Source: Sandaracinaceae bacterium | Lineage (GTDB): Bacteria; Myxococcota_A; Polyangia; Polyangiales; Sandaracinaceae | Direction: 5' to 3' | Assembly: GCA_040218145.1 (NCBI GenBank) | Contig: JAVJQK010000065.1 | Location: 124,001-188,000, forward strand | Length of the DNA: 64,000 nucleotides | In this document: positions 31,231 through 39,301 of the stretch, piece by piece | Numbering within the stretch: the stretch's first letter is position 1 | Layout: every line of letters starts with the position of its first letter | Notes under the pieces: generated by a model | What the model saw: the letters and a program-made list of their open reading frames with translations, nothing else | Database searches by the model: none | Told to the model about the DNA's origin: nothing | Translations under genes and position numbers: made by a program

Positions 31231-32519
31231 TGCGCGACGTGAGCCCCGATCCCGATCCGCTCTCGCTGCTGGCCGACGCGGCGGGCGCCTTGCCCGTCCC
31301 CGAGGCCGAGCCCGACACGCTCGACGAGCTGGTGCGCGCCGCGACGGTGGCCGCGCGAGGTCGCGCCCGGCGCCGCGAGACCACCCGCGCGTGGCTGCTC
31401 GCCGCGTGCGCGCTGCTCGCCGTGGGCGTCGGCGCCTGGCTCTACCAGCGCCCGGCCGTGGAGCGCGTGCCCCTCGCGCCTCGCGACGCGGCGCCCGGCT
31501 TCGTCACCCTGGACCTGCCGACCGGAGACCGCGTGACCCGGGCCGGTGAAGGCGAGATCGGCCTCGAGGCCGCTTCGCCCGACGCGCGCGTGTTCCGGCT
31601 CGGCGCGGGCGAGATGCTCTTCGACGTCGCGCCGCTCGGCCCCGGGCAGCGCTTCGAGGTGCACACCCCCCACATCTCGGCGCACGTCGTGGGGACCGTC
31701 TTCGCCGTCGCGGTCGAGGACGCGGTGACCCGGGTCCGCGTCTACGAAGGCCGGGTCGAGATCCGTCGCGACGGCGAGGTCCTGACCGTGGCCGAGCCTG
31801 GCATGAGCTTCCGCTCGGACGGCGCCGACGCCTCGACGTGGCGCCCGTCTCTCGAGGAGCGAGGCTGGACCGCCGCGCGGAGGCGCGCCGGCGCGTCGCG
31901 GGTGGAGCCCCCCGCCCAGGAGCCGGTGGCCACCGCGGAGAGCGCGGACCGGCCTGCGCCGGGACTACCGACGCCCAGCCGCCTGTTACCCAGCGGCCCG
32001 CCGCCCAGCGCGCGGGCCCGGGCCGAGTCGACGTCCGAGGCGCCGCAGCCTTCCGCGCCGGATCTCGCGAGCGCGCGCGCCTGGCTCGCCGCAGGAGAGG
32101 CGGCGCGGGCGCTCTGGGCCGCCGACCGGGTGCTCGCCGCGCAGCCGCGCGAGGCCGAGTGGTGGCTGCTCCGCGGCGACGCGGCGCGCACGCTCCAGCG
32201 CTGGGAAGACGCCGTGCAGTCCTACGAGCGCGCCGCGGAGCTGCTCCCGCCGAGCCGCGCGACCTCGGCCGGATACCTCGCGGCGGAGCTGCGCCTGCAG
32301 CGGCTCGAGGACCCCGCCGGCTCGCTCCAGACCCTCGCCCGCACCGGCGCCGGCCGGCCCGGCTCCCCGCTCGAGGAGCGGGCGACCGTGCTCGCCATCC
32401 GCGCTCACCTCGCCGCGGACGACGCCGCCGCGGCCCGCCGCGAAGCCCGGCGCTACCTCCTGCGGTTCCCGGCCGGAGCGTCGACGGACTGGGCGCGCTC
32501 GGTCGCCGAGCCTCGGTGA
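31230..32519 (+). CDS. FecR-domain membrane protein with TPR-like C-terminus
   Basis: 429 aa. GGAGG seven bases before ATG 31230 fixes the start; the ATG overlaps the sigma stop by 1 bp. A cytosolic N-terminus of about 50 residues may bind the sigma factor, then one membrane helix (WLLAACALLAVGVGAWLY), a FecR domain (about 85-200; RLGAGEMLFDVAPLGPGQRF, HTPHISAHVVGTVFAVAV, VYEGRVEIRRDGEV), a Pro/Ser linker, and helical repeats (ARAWLAAGEAARALWAADRV, YERAAELLPPSRATSAGYL) of TPR type. It probably senses an envelope signal and controls the ECF factor. Confidence 0.87.
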   Translation: MRDVSPDPDPLSLLADAAGALPVPEAEPDTLDELVRAATVAARGRARRRETTRAWLLAACALLAVGVGAWLYQRPAVERVPLAPRDAAPGFVTLDLPTGDRVTRAGEGEIGLEAASPDARVFRLGAGEMLFDVAPLGPGQRFEVHTPHISAHVVGTVFAVAVEDAVTRVRVYEGRVEIRRDGEVLTVAEPGMSFRSDGADASTWRPSLEERGWTAARRRAGASRVEPPAQEPVATAESADRPAPGLPTPSRLLPSGPPPSARARAESTSEAPQPSAPDLASARAWLAAGEAARALWAADRVLAAQPREAEWWLLRGDAARTLQRWEDAVQSYERAAELLPPSRATSAGYLAAELRLQRLEDPAGSLQTLARTGAGRPGSPLEERATVLAIRAHLAADDAAAARREARRYLLRFPAGASTDWARSVAEPR

Positions 32520-32568
32520 TCGGCGAAAAGACGCAACCGCACGGCGCGACGCGCGATGAGCGCGCGTC

Positions 32569-33426
32569 ATGTCGAAACCAAGCCAACGACGCACCCAGAA
32601 GAAGCGAACCAAGCGAGCCCGGCGGGGACGCGCAGCCCGGCCTCCCGCGCCTCCGGATCCCCCGCCTCGACGTCCCCCCCGTCCCGAACGGCCGCGTCGC
32701 GCAACCCCGGCCGGCTACGCCGGCATGCCGGCCTCGGAGTGGGAGGACTGGAGACAGGTGGCCGAGACGTTCCTCGCGGAGCGCCCGGTCACCAAGCCCG
32801 ACGACGCCGTCGACGTGCTCCTCGTCTGCATCGACGGCCCGCTGGGAGAGCTCGTCGCCGGGCACGGGCTCTGCCTGGTGAGCACCAAGATCTTCCTCGC
32901 CGACATCCCTGGCTACGGCGCCCGTCGCGCCCTGGCCCTCTTCGACCGCTTCGCGGAGTGGCTGCGCGAGCGGGGTGTCATCACGACCTGGCAGCGTGAC
33001 GTGCTGTGGTCGAAGAGCGACGAGTCGCGCGAGGCGTGCGGTGGGCGTCCCCTGCGCGACGCCGGCGTGCGAGAGCTCGAGCTCCAGTTCTTTGGAGCGA
33101 AGCTCGTCGAGCGCTTCGCCGAGACGCTCGAGACCGAGCGAGACCGGGCGCTCGCGCGCGCCGTGGTGGCGGATCTCGAGAGCACCATCGCGGCCCAGAT
33201 CGGCTCTCGCGGCAGCGCACCGGCGGGCATGCTCGACGTGGATCGGCTGCTGCGCGCCTGGGTCGCGTTCGAGGCAGAGAAGGGCGACCGGGGGCTCTGC
33301 GTGGAGGCGTTCGCGATGCTGAGCCGCTTCTACCGCTGGCTCGGCGAGACCGAGCAGCTCGAGCCCGACCGCGCGCGGCTCCTCGCGTCGCAGCTCTCCG
33401 CCGCCGCGCTGGGCGTGGCGGCCTAG
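32569..33426 (+). CDS. Hypothetical protein with basic Pro/Arg N-terminus
   Basis: 285 aa. The first ~50 residues are almost all Lys/Arg/Pro (KPSQRRTQKKRTKRARRGR), suggestive of nucleic-acid or membrane contact. The rest is a helical globular domain (VDVLLVCIDGPLGELVAGHG, RRALALFDRFAEWLRERGVI). The final helices (LSRFYRWLGETEQLEPDRAR) resemble the end of the partial protein at 63778-64000, so the window holds two members of this unrecognised family. It is followed by a hairpin-rich gap. Confidence 0.7.
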   Translation: MSKPSQRRTQKKRTKRARRGRAARPPAPPDPPPRRPPRPERPRRATPAGYAGMPASEWEDWRQVAETFLAERPVTKPDDAVDVLLVCIDGPLGELVAGHGLCLVSTKIFLADIPGYGARRALALFDRFAEWLRERGVITTWQRDVLWSKSDESREACGGRPLRDAGVRELELQFFGAKLVERFAETLETERDRALARAVVADLESTIAAQIGSRGSAPAGMLDVDRLLRAWVAFEAEKGDRGLCVEAFAMLSRFYRWLGETEQLEPDRARLLASQLSAAALGVAA

Positions 33427-33617
33427 CCCTAGACCCAAATCCAGCGCCTGGTTCCACAATGTGCCTGTATTTGGGGCTAGAAGCGCCGCAGGCGCGTCGT
33501 TTTCGGGTGAAGCGAAGGCGGCTTTGCCGCCGCAGCGAGGGGCTTTGCGAAAAGCCCCTGACTAGAATTGCTAGGCTCGGAGCAAGCGCGAAGCGCTTGA
33601 TTCGGGCCTAGAGCCGC
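33427..33617. repeat. Intergenic array of four strong hairpins
   Basis: Between convergent genes. Perfect stems: 33483-33495 (GCGCC gca GGCGC), 33517-33531 (GGCGGC ttt GCCGCC), 33538-33559 (AGGGGCTTT gcga AAAGCCCCT, nine pairs) and 33583-33599 (CAAGCGC gaa GCGCTTG). A further near-perfect long-range pair joins CTAGACCCAAAT at 33429 with ATTTGGGGCTAG at 33469-33480. Loops are three or four bases. No open frame fits. It may be a two-way terminator, a REP-like mobile repeat or a structured RNA. Confidence 0.7.
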
Positions 33618-34205
33618 TCAGGGTCCGTCGAGCGATGGGCAGTGCGTCGCGTAGACCGCGCCCTCGATCGTGCCGCCCTCGAAGGTGGCCGAGAGATCGA
33701 AGGCGACGTGTGGCTCGCCCTCGAGCCGGACGGCGCGCGGGGTGAGCGTGGCCTCGGTCGCGCGCGCGATCGGCGCGGAGGTCAGCGTCCCGGCGAAGTC
33801 GAGCAGGCTGACGGCCGTGGGGGCGCGCGCGGCGCCGTCCTCGGGCACGTCGAAGGTGATGATGAGGGTGCGGTCGGGGCTGGGCGAGTCCATCGTCGGG
33901 CACGCGGGGTCCCCGCCGTCGTGCGCCTCGACGCGCAGCGCGACGACGCGGCCGCCCTCGCGGTCGATCCCGAGCTGGGCGCGCGTGAACGGCTCGGTGA
34001 CGTCGCCGAAGGTGGCCGAGAGCGCGAGCGCGGCGCAGTCGCCGTCGCAGTCTGCGGGGAGCCCCGTCCCCGAGTCGGTCGTCGCGCCCGCGTCGCCCGC
34101 GCCGGCGTCCGACCGCCCCGCGTCGAGCGCGCCCGAGTCCGGAGCGTCGCCCCCGTCACACGCGACCACGAGCAGGAACGAGAGGAGAACGAAACGCCAG
34201 CTCAT
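33618..34205 (-). CDS. Lipoprotein of unknown function
   Basis: 195 aa with lipobox in LLSFLLVVAC. Asp/Ala/Gly linker (DSGALDAGRSDAGAGDAGAT) as in other lipoproteins here, then a strand-rich domain with CDGDCAALALSATFGD, RTLIITFDVPEDG, VAFDLSATFEGGTIEG and a final Cys (YATHCPSLDGP). Not recognised. Divergent from the kinase gene, with only 30 bp between starts, so their promoters must overlap the coding ends. Confidence 0.75.
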   Translation of the reverse strand: MSWRFVLLSFLLVVACDGGDAPDSGALDAGRSDAGAGDAGATTDSGTGLPADCDGDCAALALSATFGDVTEPFTRAQLGIDREGGRVVALRVEAHDGGDPACPTMDSPSPDRTLIITFDVPEDGAARAPTAVSLLDFAGTLTSAPIARATEATLTPRAVRLEGEPHVAFDLSATFEGGTIEGAVYATHCPSLDGP

Positions 34206-34235
34206 GGCGCCGGAAGCTACCGTAGAATCGGGCGC

Positions 34236-35774
34236 ATGAGCGCGGGAGGATCGCGAGATCGCAGCATCGCCGGGATCGGCCGGCCGCGCTCCAGTCCGTC
34301 GGGCGACCCGAGCGGAGGAGACGGCGACGCGCCCAGCCCCTACGAGGGGTGGATCGGCCGCGTCGTCGACGAGCGCTACGAGCTGACCGAGCTGCTCGCG
34401 GAGGGCGGCATGGGCGCGGTCTTCGCCGCGAGGCACGTCAAGCTCGGCCGGCCCTTCGCGGTGAAGGTCATGCTGCGAGACCACGAGGGGAACGACGAGG
34501 TCGTGCAGCGCTTCGCGCGCGAGGTCGCCATCGCCGGCAAGCTGACCCATCGCCACATCGTCAACGCGAACGACTGCGGCGAGCTGCCGGACGGGACCGC
34601 GTTCCTGGTGCTCGAGCTCGTGGGCGGCCGGTCGCTGGCCGAGGCGCTCTGGGAGGACGGCGCGTTCGACTGGCGGCGCGCGGCGGACGTCGGCGCGGAG
34701 CTGGCCGACGCGCTCTGGGCCGCACACCAGAAAGGGATCGTGCACCGCGATCTCAAGCCGGACAACGTCGTGCTGGAGCCGGACGGCGAGGGACACGAGA
34801 CGGTGAAGCTGCTCGACTTCGGCATCGCGCACATCGCCTCGGGCGACGAGACCGTGGACGACACGTTGACGCAGCAGGGCACGATGGTCGGCACGCTCGG
34901 CTACATGGCGCCGGAGCAGGCGCTCGGGCAGGGCGTCGACGGGCGCAGCGACCTCTACGCGCTCGGCATCCTGCTCTGGGAGATGGTGCACGGGCAGCCG
35001 ATCTTCGACGAGTCGCTCTCGGCCAGCGCCTACCTCGATCTGCTCGTCCGCGAGCCGCGGCCCCCGGTCACGGCCGAGGCGCCGGAGGCGTTCGCCGAGC
35101 TCGTCGCCCGACTCCTCGCCTTCGAGGCCCACGCCCGCCCCGCGAGCGCCGAGGTGGTGCGCGACGAGCTGCGCGCGCTGATCGCCCTCGCCCCCGAGGA
35201 GGCCGTCGTGATCGACGCCGACACGGGCGCCGCGCCGCTCTCCGATCCGTCGCTCCAGATCGAAGCGGCCTCGGATCCCTCGCTCCGGATCGAGGTCGAG
35301 CCCGCCCCGAAGAAGAGCGCGAGCCGGGCTGGCCTCGTCGCCCTCACGCTCCTCCTCGTGGCGGGCCTGGGCGCGTGGATCTACTGGCAGCGCGCGCAGG
35401 CGCCGTCCGAGTCGGTGGGCGCCGCGGGCCCCATCGCGCCCGGGCCCACCTCGGCGCCGACGCCCGATCCGATCGAGGCCGCCCTCGAGGTCCTGCTCTC
35501 TCCCGACGCCGACCGGGACGCGCGGCGGGAGGCGGCCACCGCCATCCTCGCCTTCGAGCCCGCCGAAGAGGTCACAGGGCTCGCGCGCGCCCTCGCGGAG
35601 CTGGAGGGCACGGTCGACTGCCCCGAGCGGCGCGCCCTGGTGCTGTCCGTCGGCCGCCTCGGCGACCCGCGCGCGCTGCCAGTCCTCGACCGCCATCGAC
35701 GACGACGATGCGGCCGCCGGCTCGACCGCGTCGTCGACCGCGCGCGGCGGCTGCTGGAGCGCGCCCAGGAGTGA
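34236..35774 (+). CDS. Ser/Thr protein kinase with transmembrane anchor
   Basis: 512 aa. The kinase domain (about 42-310) has GGMGAVF as the Gly-rich loop, AVKVML (Lys77), GIVHRDLKPDN (Asp172), LLDFGIAH (Asp194) and GTLGYMAPEQ. A TM helix (about 365-385, LVALTLLLVAGLGAWIYW) follows an acidic juxtamembrane region, and the C-terminal ~110 residues are repeat-like helices (LEVLLSPDADRDARREAATA, LALAE-type) of HEAT/armadillo character, predicted extracytoplasmic. A typical myxobacterial Pkn2-family sensor kinase; its location inside the aryl-polyene locus is notable but may be coincidental. Confidence 0.9.
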   Translation: MSAGGSRDRSIAGIGRPRSSPSGDPSGGDGDAPSPYEGWIGRVVDERYELTELLAEGGMGAVFAARHVKLGRPFAVKVMLRDHEGNDEVVQRFAREVAIAGKLTHRHIVNANDCGELPDGTAFLVLELVGGRSLAEALWEDGAFDWRRAADVGAELADALWAAHQKGIVHRDLKPDNVVLEPDGEGHETVKLLDFGIAHIASGDETVDDTLTQQGTMVGTLGYMAPEQALGQGVDGRSDLYALGILLWEMVHGQPIFDESLSASAYLDLLVREPRPPVTAEAPEAFAELVARLLAFEAHARPASAEVVRDELRALIALAPEEAVVIDADTGAAPLSDPSLQIEAASDPSLRIEVEPAPKKSASRAGLVALTLLLVAGLGAWIYWQRAQAPSESVGAAGPIAPGPTSAPTPDPIEAALEVLLSPDADRDARREAATAILAFEPAEEVTGLARALAELEGTVDCPERRALVLSVGRLGDPRALPVLDRHRRRRCGRRLDRVVDRARRLLERAQE

Positions 35775-35780
35775 AGGGCG

Positions 35781-36395
35781 TCACTCCACGCGGAAGATGC
35801 GGCGCGCCTCGGCGGGCGTGAAGCGACGGTTCGTGTTCACCGCGCTGAAAGTCGTGCGGGTCTCGTCGCCGCTGACCTCGACCATGCGCATCTCGTGAAT
35901 CGTCACGCCGTCGCCGCGCATGGTGATCTCGCGCAGGAAGCGCCGCAGCGCCTCGTCGCGCGGGACGAGCCGAAGCTCCCACGCCTCGCCTTCCCCCGGC
36001 GTCAGGGTGGCGCGGTAGTAGCGCTCGAGCGAGGCGCGGTCGCCCGCGAGCACGGCGCGGAAGCTGTCGACGAAGCCCCTCAGGACGGGGTTGTCGCCGA
36101 TCTCGATCTCCTCGACGCGCTCCCCCTGGCGCATGCGGAGCCGGCCTTCGGCGATGAGCGCCGCGCTCGCCTCGGGCGCGGTCACGCGCCGCATGACCCG
36201 ATCCTCGGAGAACCAGATCTGGCCTTCGCTGCGCACGGGCACGGCCAGCAGGGCCACCCGCTTCTCCTCGACGAAGCGCGCCTCGAGGCCGGGCAACGCG
36301 GCGAAGCGCGCCAGCAGCGACTCGAGCGTGGGCGCCTGGGCGGAGGCGACGCTGGGCGTGAGGGCGACGATCAACAGGCAGAGGGCGCGGGTCAC
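35781..36395 (-). CDS. LolA-like outer-membrane lipoprotein carrier (aryl-polyene operon)
   Basis: 204 aa starting at a GTG that overlaps the thioesterase stop. Signal peptide RALCLLIVALTPSVASAQA. LolA-type fold: LARFAALPGLEARFVEEKRV, VRSEGQIWFSEDRVMRRVTA, EIEIGDNPVLRGFVDSFRAV and LVPRDEALRRFLREITM. These paralogs occur in aryl-polyene clusters and are thought to shuttle the polyene lipid through the periplasm to the outer membrane. Last gene of the operon. Confidence 0.85.
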   Translation of the reverse strand: MTRALCLLIVALTPSVASAQAPTLESLLARFAALPGLEARFVEEKRVALLAVPVRSEGQIWFSEDRVMRRVTAPEASAALIAEGRLRMRQGERVEEIEIGDNPVLRGFVDSFRAVLAGDRASLERYYRATLTPGEGEAWELRLVPRDEALRRFLREITMRGDGVTIHEMRMVEVSGDETRTTFSAVNTNRRFTPAEARRIFRVE

Positions 36396-36841
36396 GGGCG
36401 CTCCGACGCGGCGGGGGTCTCTCGGATTCTCTGCCGGATCACCTTCGGCGTCTCGAGCAGCAGGTTGCCCTCGGCGTCGGTGAACGCCAGCTCCGTGCGG
36501 GCCCGGGCGGCGCGCTGGTCCTTCGTCACGTTCCAGACCTCGTAGGCGACGTGCAGGCGGTGCTCGGTGTCGAGGAACCAGGCCTTCACGCGATAGCGGT
36601 CGCCGTAGGTGAGCGCCGCCACGTGCCGACACTCGCCGTGGGTGACCACGAGCCGGAAGCCGAGGTCGAGCAGATCGATGCCGTCGATCCGATGGCGCCG
36701 GAGGAGCTTGGTGCGCGCGACCTCGAAGTACTTGTAGTAGTGGCCGTGCCAGACGATGTGGAGCGGGTCCACGTCGTGGAACGGGACCTCGCCGTCGACG
36801 GTGGCGGCGTCGGCCGGCGGCTTCTTGCGGGAGAGGCTCAC
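36392..36841 (-). CDS. Hotdog thioesterase (YbgC-like, aryl-polyene operon)
   Basis: 149 aa, GTG start overlapping the ammonia-lyase stop (GTGA). The 4-hydroxybenzoyl-CoA thioesterase-type motif FHDVDPLHIVWHGHYYKYFE holds the catalytic Asp, and FGFRL-like and YEVWN strands follow. Acyl-thioester hydrolase or product-release enzyme of the polyene pathway. It is the only hotdog-fold enzyme in the operon; the sequence fits YbgC rather than a dehydratase. Confidence 0.9.
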   Translation of the reverse strand: MSLSRKKPPADAATVDGEVPFHDVDPLHIVWHGHYYKYFEVARTKLLRRHRIDGIDLLDLGFRLVVTHGECRHVAALTYGDRYRVKAWFLDTEHRLHVAYEVWNVTKDQRAARARTELAFTDAEGNLLLETPKVIRQRIRETPAASERP

Positions 36842-38415
36842 GCGTCGGCTCCGACCGGCAGCTCACCGCGGCGATAGCGCGCGAGCGTGTGCTCGATGTC
36901 CGTGTCCATGCGGCGGTCGGCGTCGTGCATCGGGACATGTTCGCGCACCGCGTCCCGCAGCGCGACGCTCCGCGCGTGGCATCGCTCCGCCCCGCGCAGA
37001 TCCACCGCCTGACAGAGCGCGAGGAGATGGATGACCGCGACCGTCTCGGTCAGCTCGAGCACCCGGAGCGACTCGCGCGCGCTGATCGCGCCCATCGAGA
37101 CCTTGTCCTGGTTGTGGCTCTCGGTGCTGCGCGAGAACACGCTCGCGGGCATGGTGAGCTTGAGCGCCTCGGCGGTGAGGGCCGACGCGCTGATCTCCAT
37201 CGCCTTGAAGCCGTGGTGCGTGGCGCGGTCCGGGCCCTGCCGGCCGACCAGGTTCGCCGGGAGGCCCTCGTTGGTCAGCGGGTTGTTGAGCAGCACGAGC
37301 TGGCGCTCCAGCAGATCCGAGAGGTTCGCGCACACGTTCTTCAGGGTGTCCGTCGCCAGGCAGGCGTGGCCGCCGTAGAAGTTGCCGCCGTGCAGCGCCT
37401 CGCCCGCGTCCGCGTCGATCAGCGGGTTGTCGTTGACGCCGTTCAGCTCGGTCTCGAGCAGCTGGCGCGTGAAGGGCAGCGCGTCGAGCAGGACGCCGAT
37501 CACGTGCGGCGCGCAGCGGATGGAGTAGCGGTCCTGGATGCGCGCGGAGCGGGTGGTCTCCTTGCTCGCCCCGCCATTGACCCAGGCGTACCGCAGGCGC
37601 GGCGCCTCCTCGTCGCGCTCGAGGATGCCCTCGCGGATCCACGTCGCCGCCTGGCGCTGGCCGGGGTGCGGCTTGAGCGCGAAGATCCGGTCGTCGAAGT
37701 GCCCCGGCAGCCCGTAGAGCACGTCGGAGGTCATGGCCGTGAGCGTCGCGGCGAGCCGCCCGAGGCGCGCGGCGCGGTCGAACGCGAGGCAGCCCAGCGC
37801 GCTCATCACGCTGGTGCCGTTCATCAACGCCAGGCTCTCCTTCGGCTGGAGCGTCAGGGGCGCGAGCCCGGCCTCCTTCAGCGCGTCGGAGGCGGACACG
37901 ACCTCGCCGTCGCGCCAGCACTCGCGCTCTCCCACCAAGAGCGCCGCGACATAGCTCAGCGGCGTCAGGTCTCCGCTCGCGCCGACCGATCCCTCCTCCG
38001 GGATGCACGGCAGGATGCGGCGCTCGAGCAGGACGCAGAGCCGCTCGAGCACCTCGAGCCGGACGCCCGAGTAGCCGCGCGCGAGGGGCGCGACCCGGGC
38101 CGCGATCACCGCCGCCGCCTCCGTCTCCCCGAGCAGACGGCCGGTTCCGCAGCCGTGGTAGCGCAGCAGGTTGAGCGGCATCGCGCGCGCGATCTCGGGA
38201 GAGACCCGAAACTCCGCGGAGGCGCCGAAGCCGGTGGTGATCCCGTAGACGGCCCGGCCGCTCGCGAGGCTCTCCTCGATGAAGCGCACCGACGCCTCGA
38301 TCCGCGCGCGGGTCTCGGCGTCCTCGGTGATCCGCGGCCGCGCGACGCCCCGCGCCAGACGCACGACGTCCTCGATGGTGAGCGGCTCGCTGCCGATGAA
38401 GACGGCCTCAGTCAT
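36838..38415 (-). CDS. MIO-type aromatic amino acid ammonia-lyase
   Basis: 525 aa of the HAL/PAL/TAL family. The prosthetic MIO forms from Ala146-Ser147-Gly148 in GSVGASGDLTPLSY. The catalytic Tyr lies in VYGITTGFG, and the substrate-selectivity pair in NLLRYHGCGTG reads Tyr86-His87. Aryl-polyene clusters use this enzyme type for the aryl starter by deaminating an aromatic amino acid, so tyrosine or a relative is likelier than histidine. An 8-bp overlap with the upstream acyltransferase and GTGA overlap with the thioesterase place it in the operon, and no hut genes are near. Confidence 0.9.
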   Translation of the reverse strand: MTEAVFIGSEPLTIEDVVRLARGVARPRITEDAETRARIEASVRFIEESLASGRAVYGITTGFGASAEFRVSPEIARAMPLNLLRYHGCGTGRLLGETEAAAVIAARVAPLARGYSGVRLEVLERLCVLLERRILPCIPEEGSVGASGDLTPLSYVAALLVGERECWRDGEVVSASDALKEAGLAPLTLQPKESLALMNGTSVMSALGCLAFDRAARLGRLAATLTAMTSDVLYGLPGHFDDRIFALKPHPGQRQAATWIREGILERDEEAPRLRYAWVNGGASKETTRSARIQDRYSIRCAPHVIGVLLDALPFTRQLLETELNGVNDNPLIDADAGEALHGGNFYGGHACLATDTLKNVCANLSDLLERQLVLLNNPLTNEGLPANLVGRQGPDRATHHGFKAMEISASALTAEALKLTMPASVFSRSTESHNQDKVSMGAISARESLRVLELTETVAVIHLLALCQAVDLRGAERCHARSVALRDAVREHVPMHDADRRMDTDIEHTLARYRRGELPVGADA

Positions 38416-39301
38416 GGCGCCAGAAGTCGTAGAAGTTGAACCAGTTGTCCGGGGCCGAGCGCGCGATCGCCTCGAGGCGCGAGGCGTAGCGCTGCACGTG
38501 CTCCTGAAGCGCTTCCTGCCGTCGCTTCCGGGGCAGCTCGATCACGTCGGCGAACGGCTCGCAATGAAGCTCGTATAGGTCTGGATCCCGGTAGAGGCCA
38601 TACGTCAGGTAGACGGGACACTTCAGCGTGGACGCCAGGATGAACGGCCCCGTCGGGAAGCGCGCCGGCGCGCCGAAGAACTCGACCGTCACCGCCCGGT
38701 CGTCCGAGCCCACGCGATCGGCGAGGATCGCGACGATCCCCCCGTCCTCCACCAGCTCCTTGATGCGCAGCATGAAGTCCACGCCCTGGCCCATCTGGAG
38801 GAGCTTCGCGTGGCCCTCGGGATCGATCTCCTCGAGCACCGCGTTGATGCGCGCGGCGTGCTTCGTGTAGACGACCGCGTGCAGCGGCAGCGCCTCCTCG
38901 GTGCCCTGCGCGCGCATCGCGTACATGCTGCCGACGTGCGCGCCGAGGAGGATGGCGCCGATCTTCTCGTCTCGGAGCTTGGCCAGGTGCTCCGACCCAT
39001 CGCGAGTGATGCGGAAGGGGGAGAGCTTGCCGCTCATGAAGAAGAGCGAGTCGAGGGTGACCTGCGCGAAGCGGAGGATCTGTCGGTACACCCGGCCGAA
39101 CCCGACGGGCTCGCCCGCGCGCTCGAGGAAGGCGCGCGTGCCCTCCCGCGCGGCGCCGGCGAAGAGCGTGTAATAGAACGCCAGGATCCGGACGAAGAGC
39201 CGCGCCGGCGCGCGCCCGAAGGCGGTGGCGAGCCACAGGACGAAGCGCACGCCGAGGACGGATCCGCGCTCGGCCGCGGTGCGCCAGCTCTGGTCGCTCA
39301 C
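38408..39301 (-). CDS. LpxL-like lysophospholipid acyltransferase
   Basis: 297 aa. Family members put acyl groups on lipid acceptors; in aryl-polyene systems this enzyme is thought to attach the polyene to a lipid. Features: an N-terminal hydrophobic region (FVLWLATAFGRAPARLFVRI), LGAHVGSMYAMRAQG where LpxL enzymes have H-X4-E, and AILADRVGSDDRAVTVEFFG. The acidic residue of the H-X4-E motif is Tyr here (H-VGSM-Y), which may weaken or alter catalysis. GTG start overlaps the GT2 stop by 4 bp. Confidence 0.85.
   Translation of the reverse strand: MSDQSWRTAAERGSVLGVRFVLWLATAFGRAPARLFVRILAFYYTLFAGAAREGTRAFLERAGEPVGFGRVYRQILRFAQVTLDSLFFMSGKLSPFRITRDGSEHLAKLRDEKIGAILLGAHVGSMYAMRAQGTEEALPLHAVVYTKHAARINAVLEEIDPEGHAKLLQMGQGVDFMLRIKELVEDGGIVAILADRVGSDDRAVTVEFFGAPARFPTGPFILASTLKCPVYLTYGLYRDPDLYELHCEPFADVIELPRKRRQEALQEHVQRYASRLEAIARSAPDNWFNFYDFWRHD

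Noticed and set aside
36392..36841. Reading the YbgC-like protein as the missing APE dehydratase
   Set aside because: It has the 4-hydroxybenzoyl-CoA thioesterase motif FHDVDPLHIVWHGHYY, not dehydratase active-site residues.
36838..38415. Calling the MIO lyase a histidine ammonia-lyase of a hut pathway
   Set aside because: The selectivity pair is Tyr-His and neighbours are polyene genes; no hutU, hutI or hutG.
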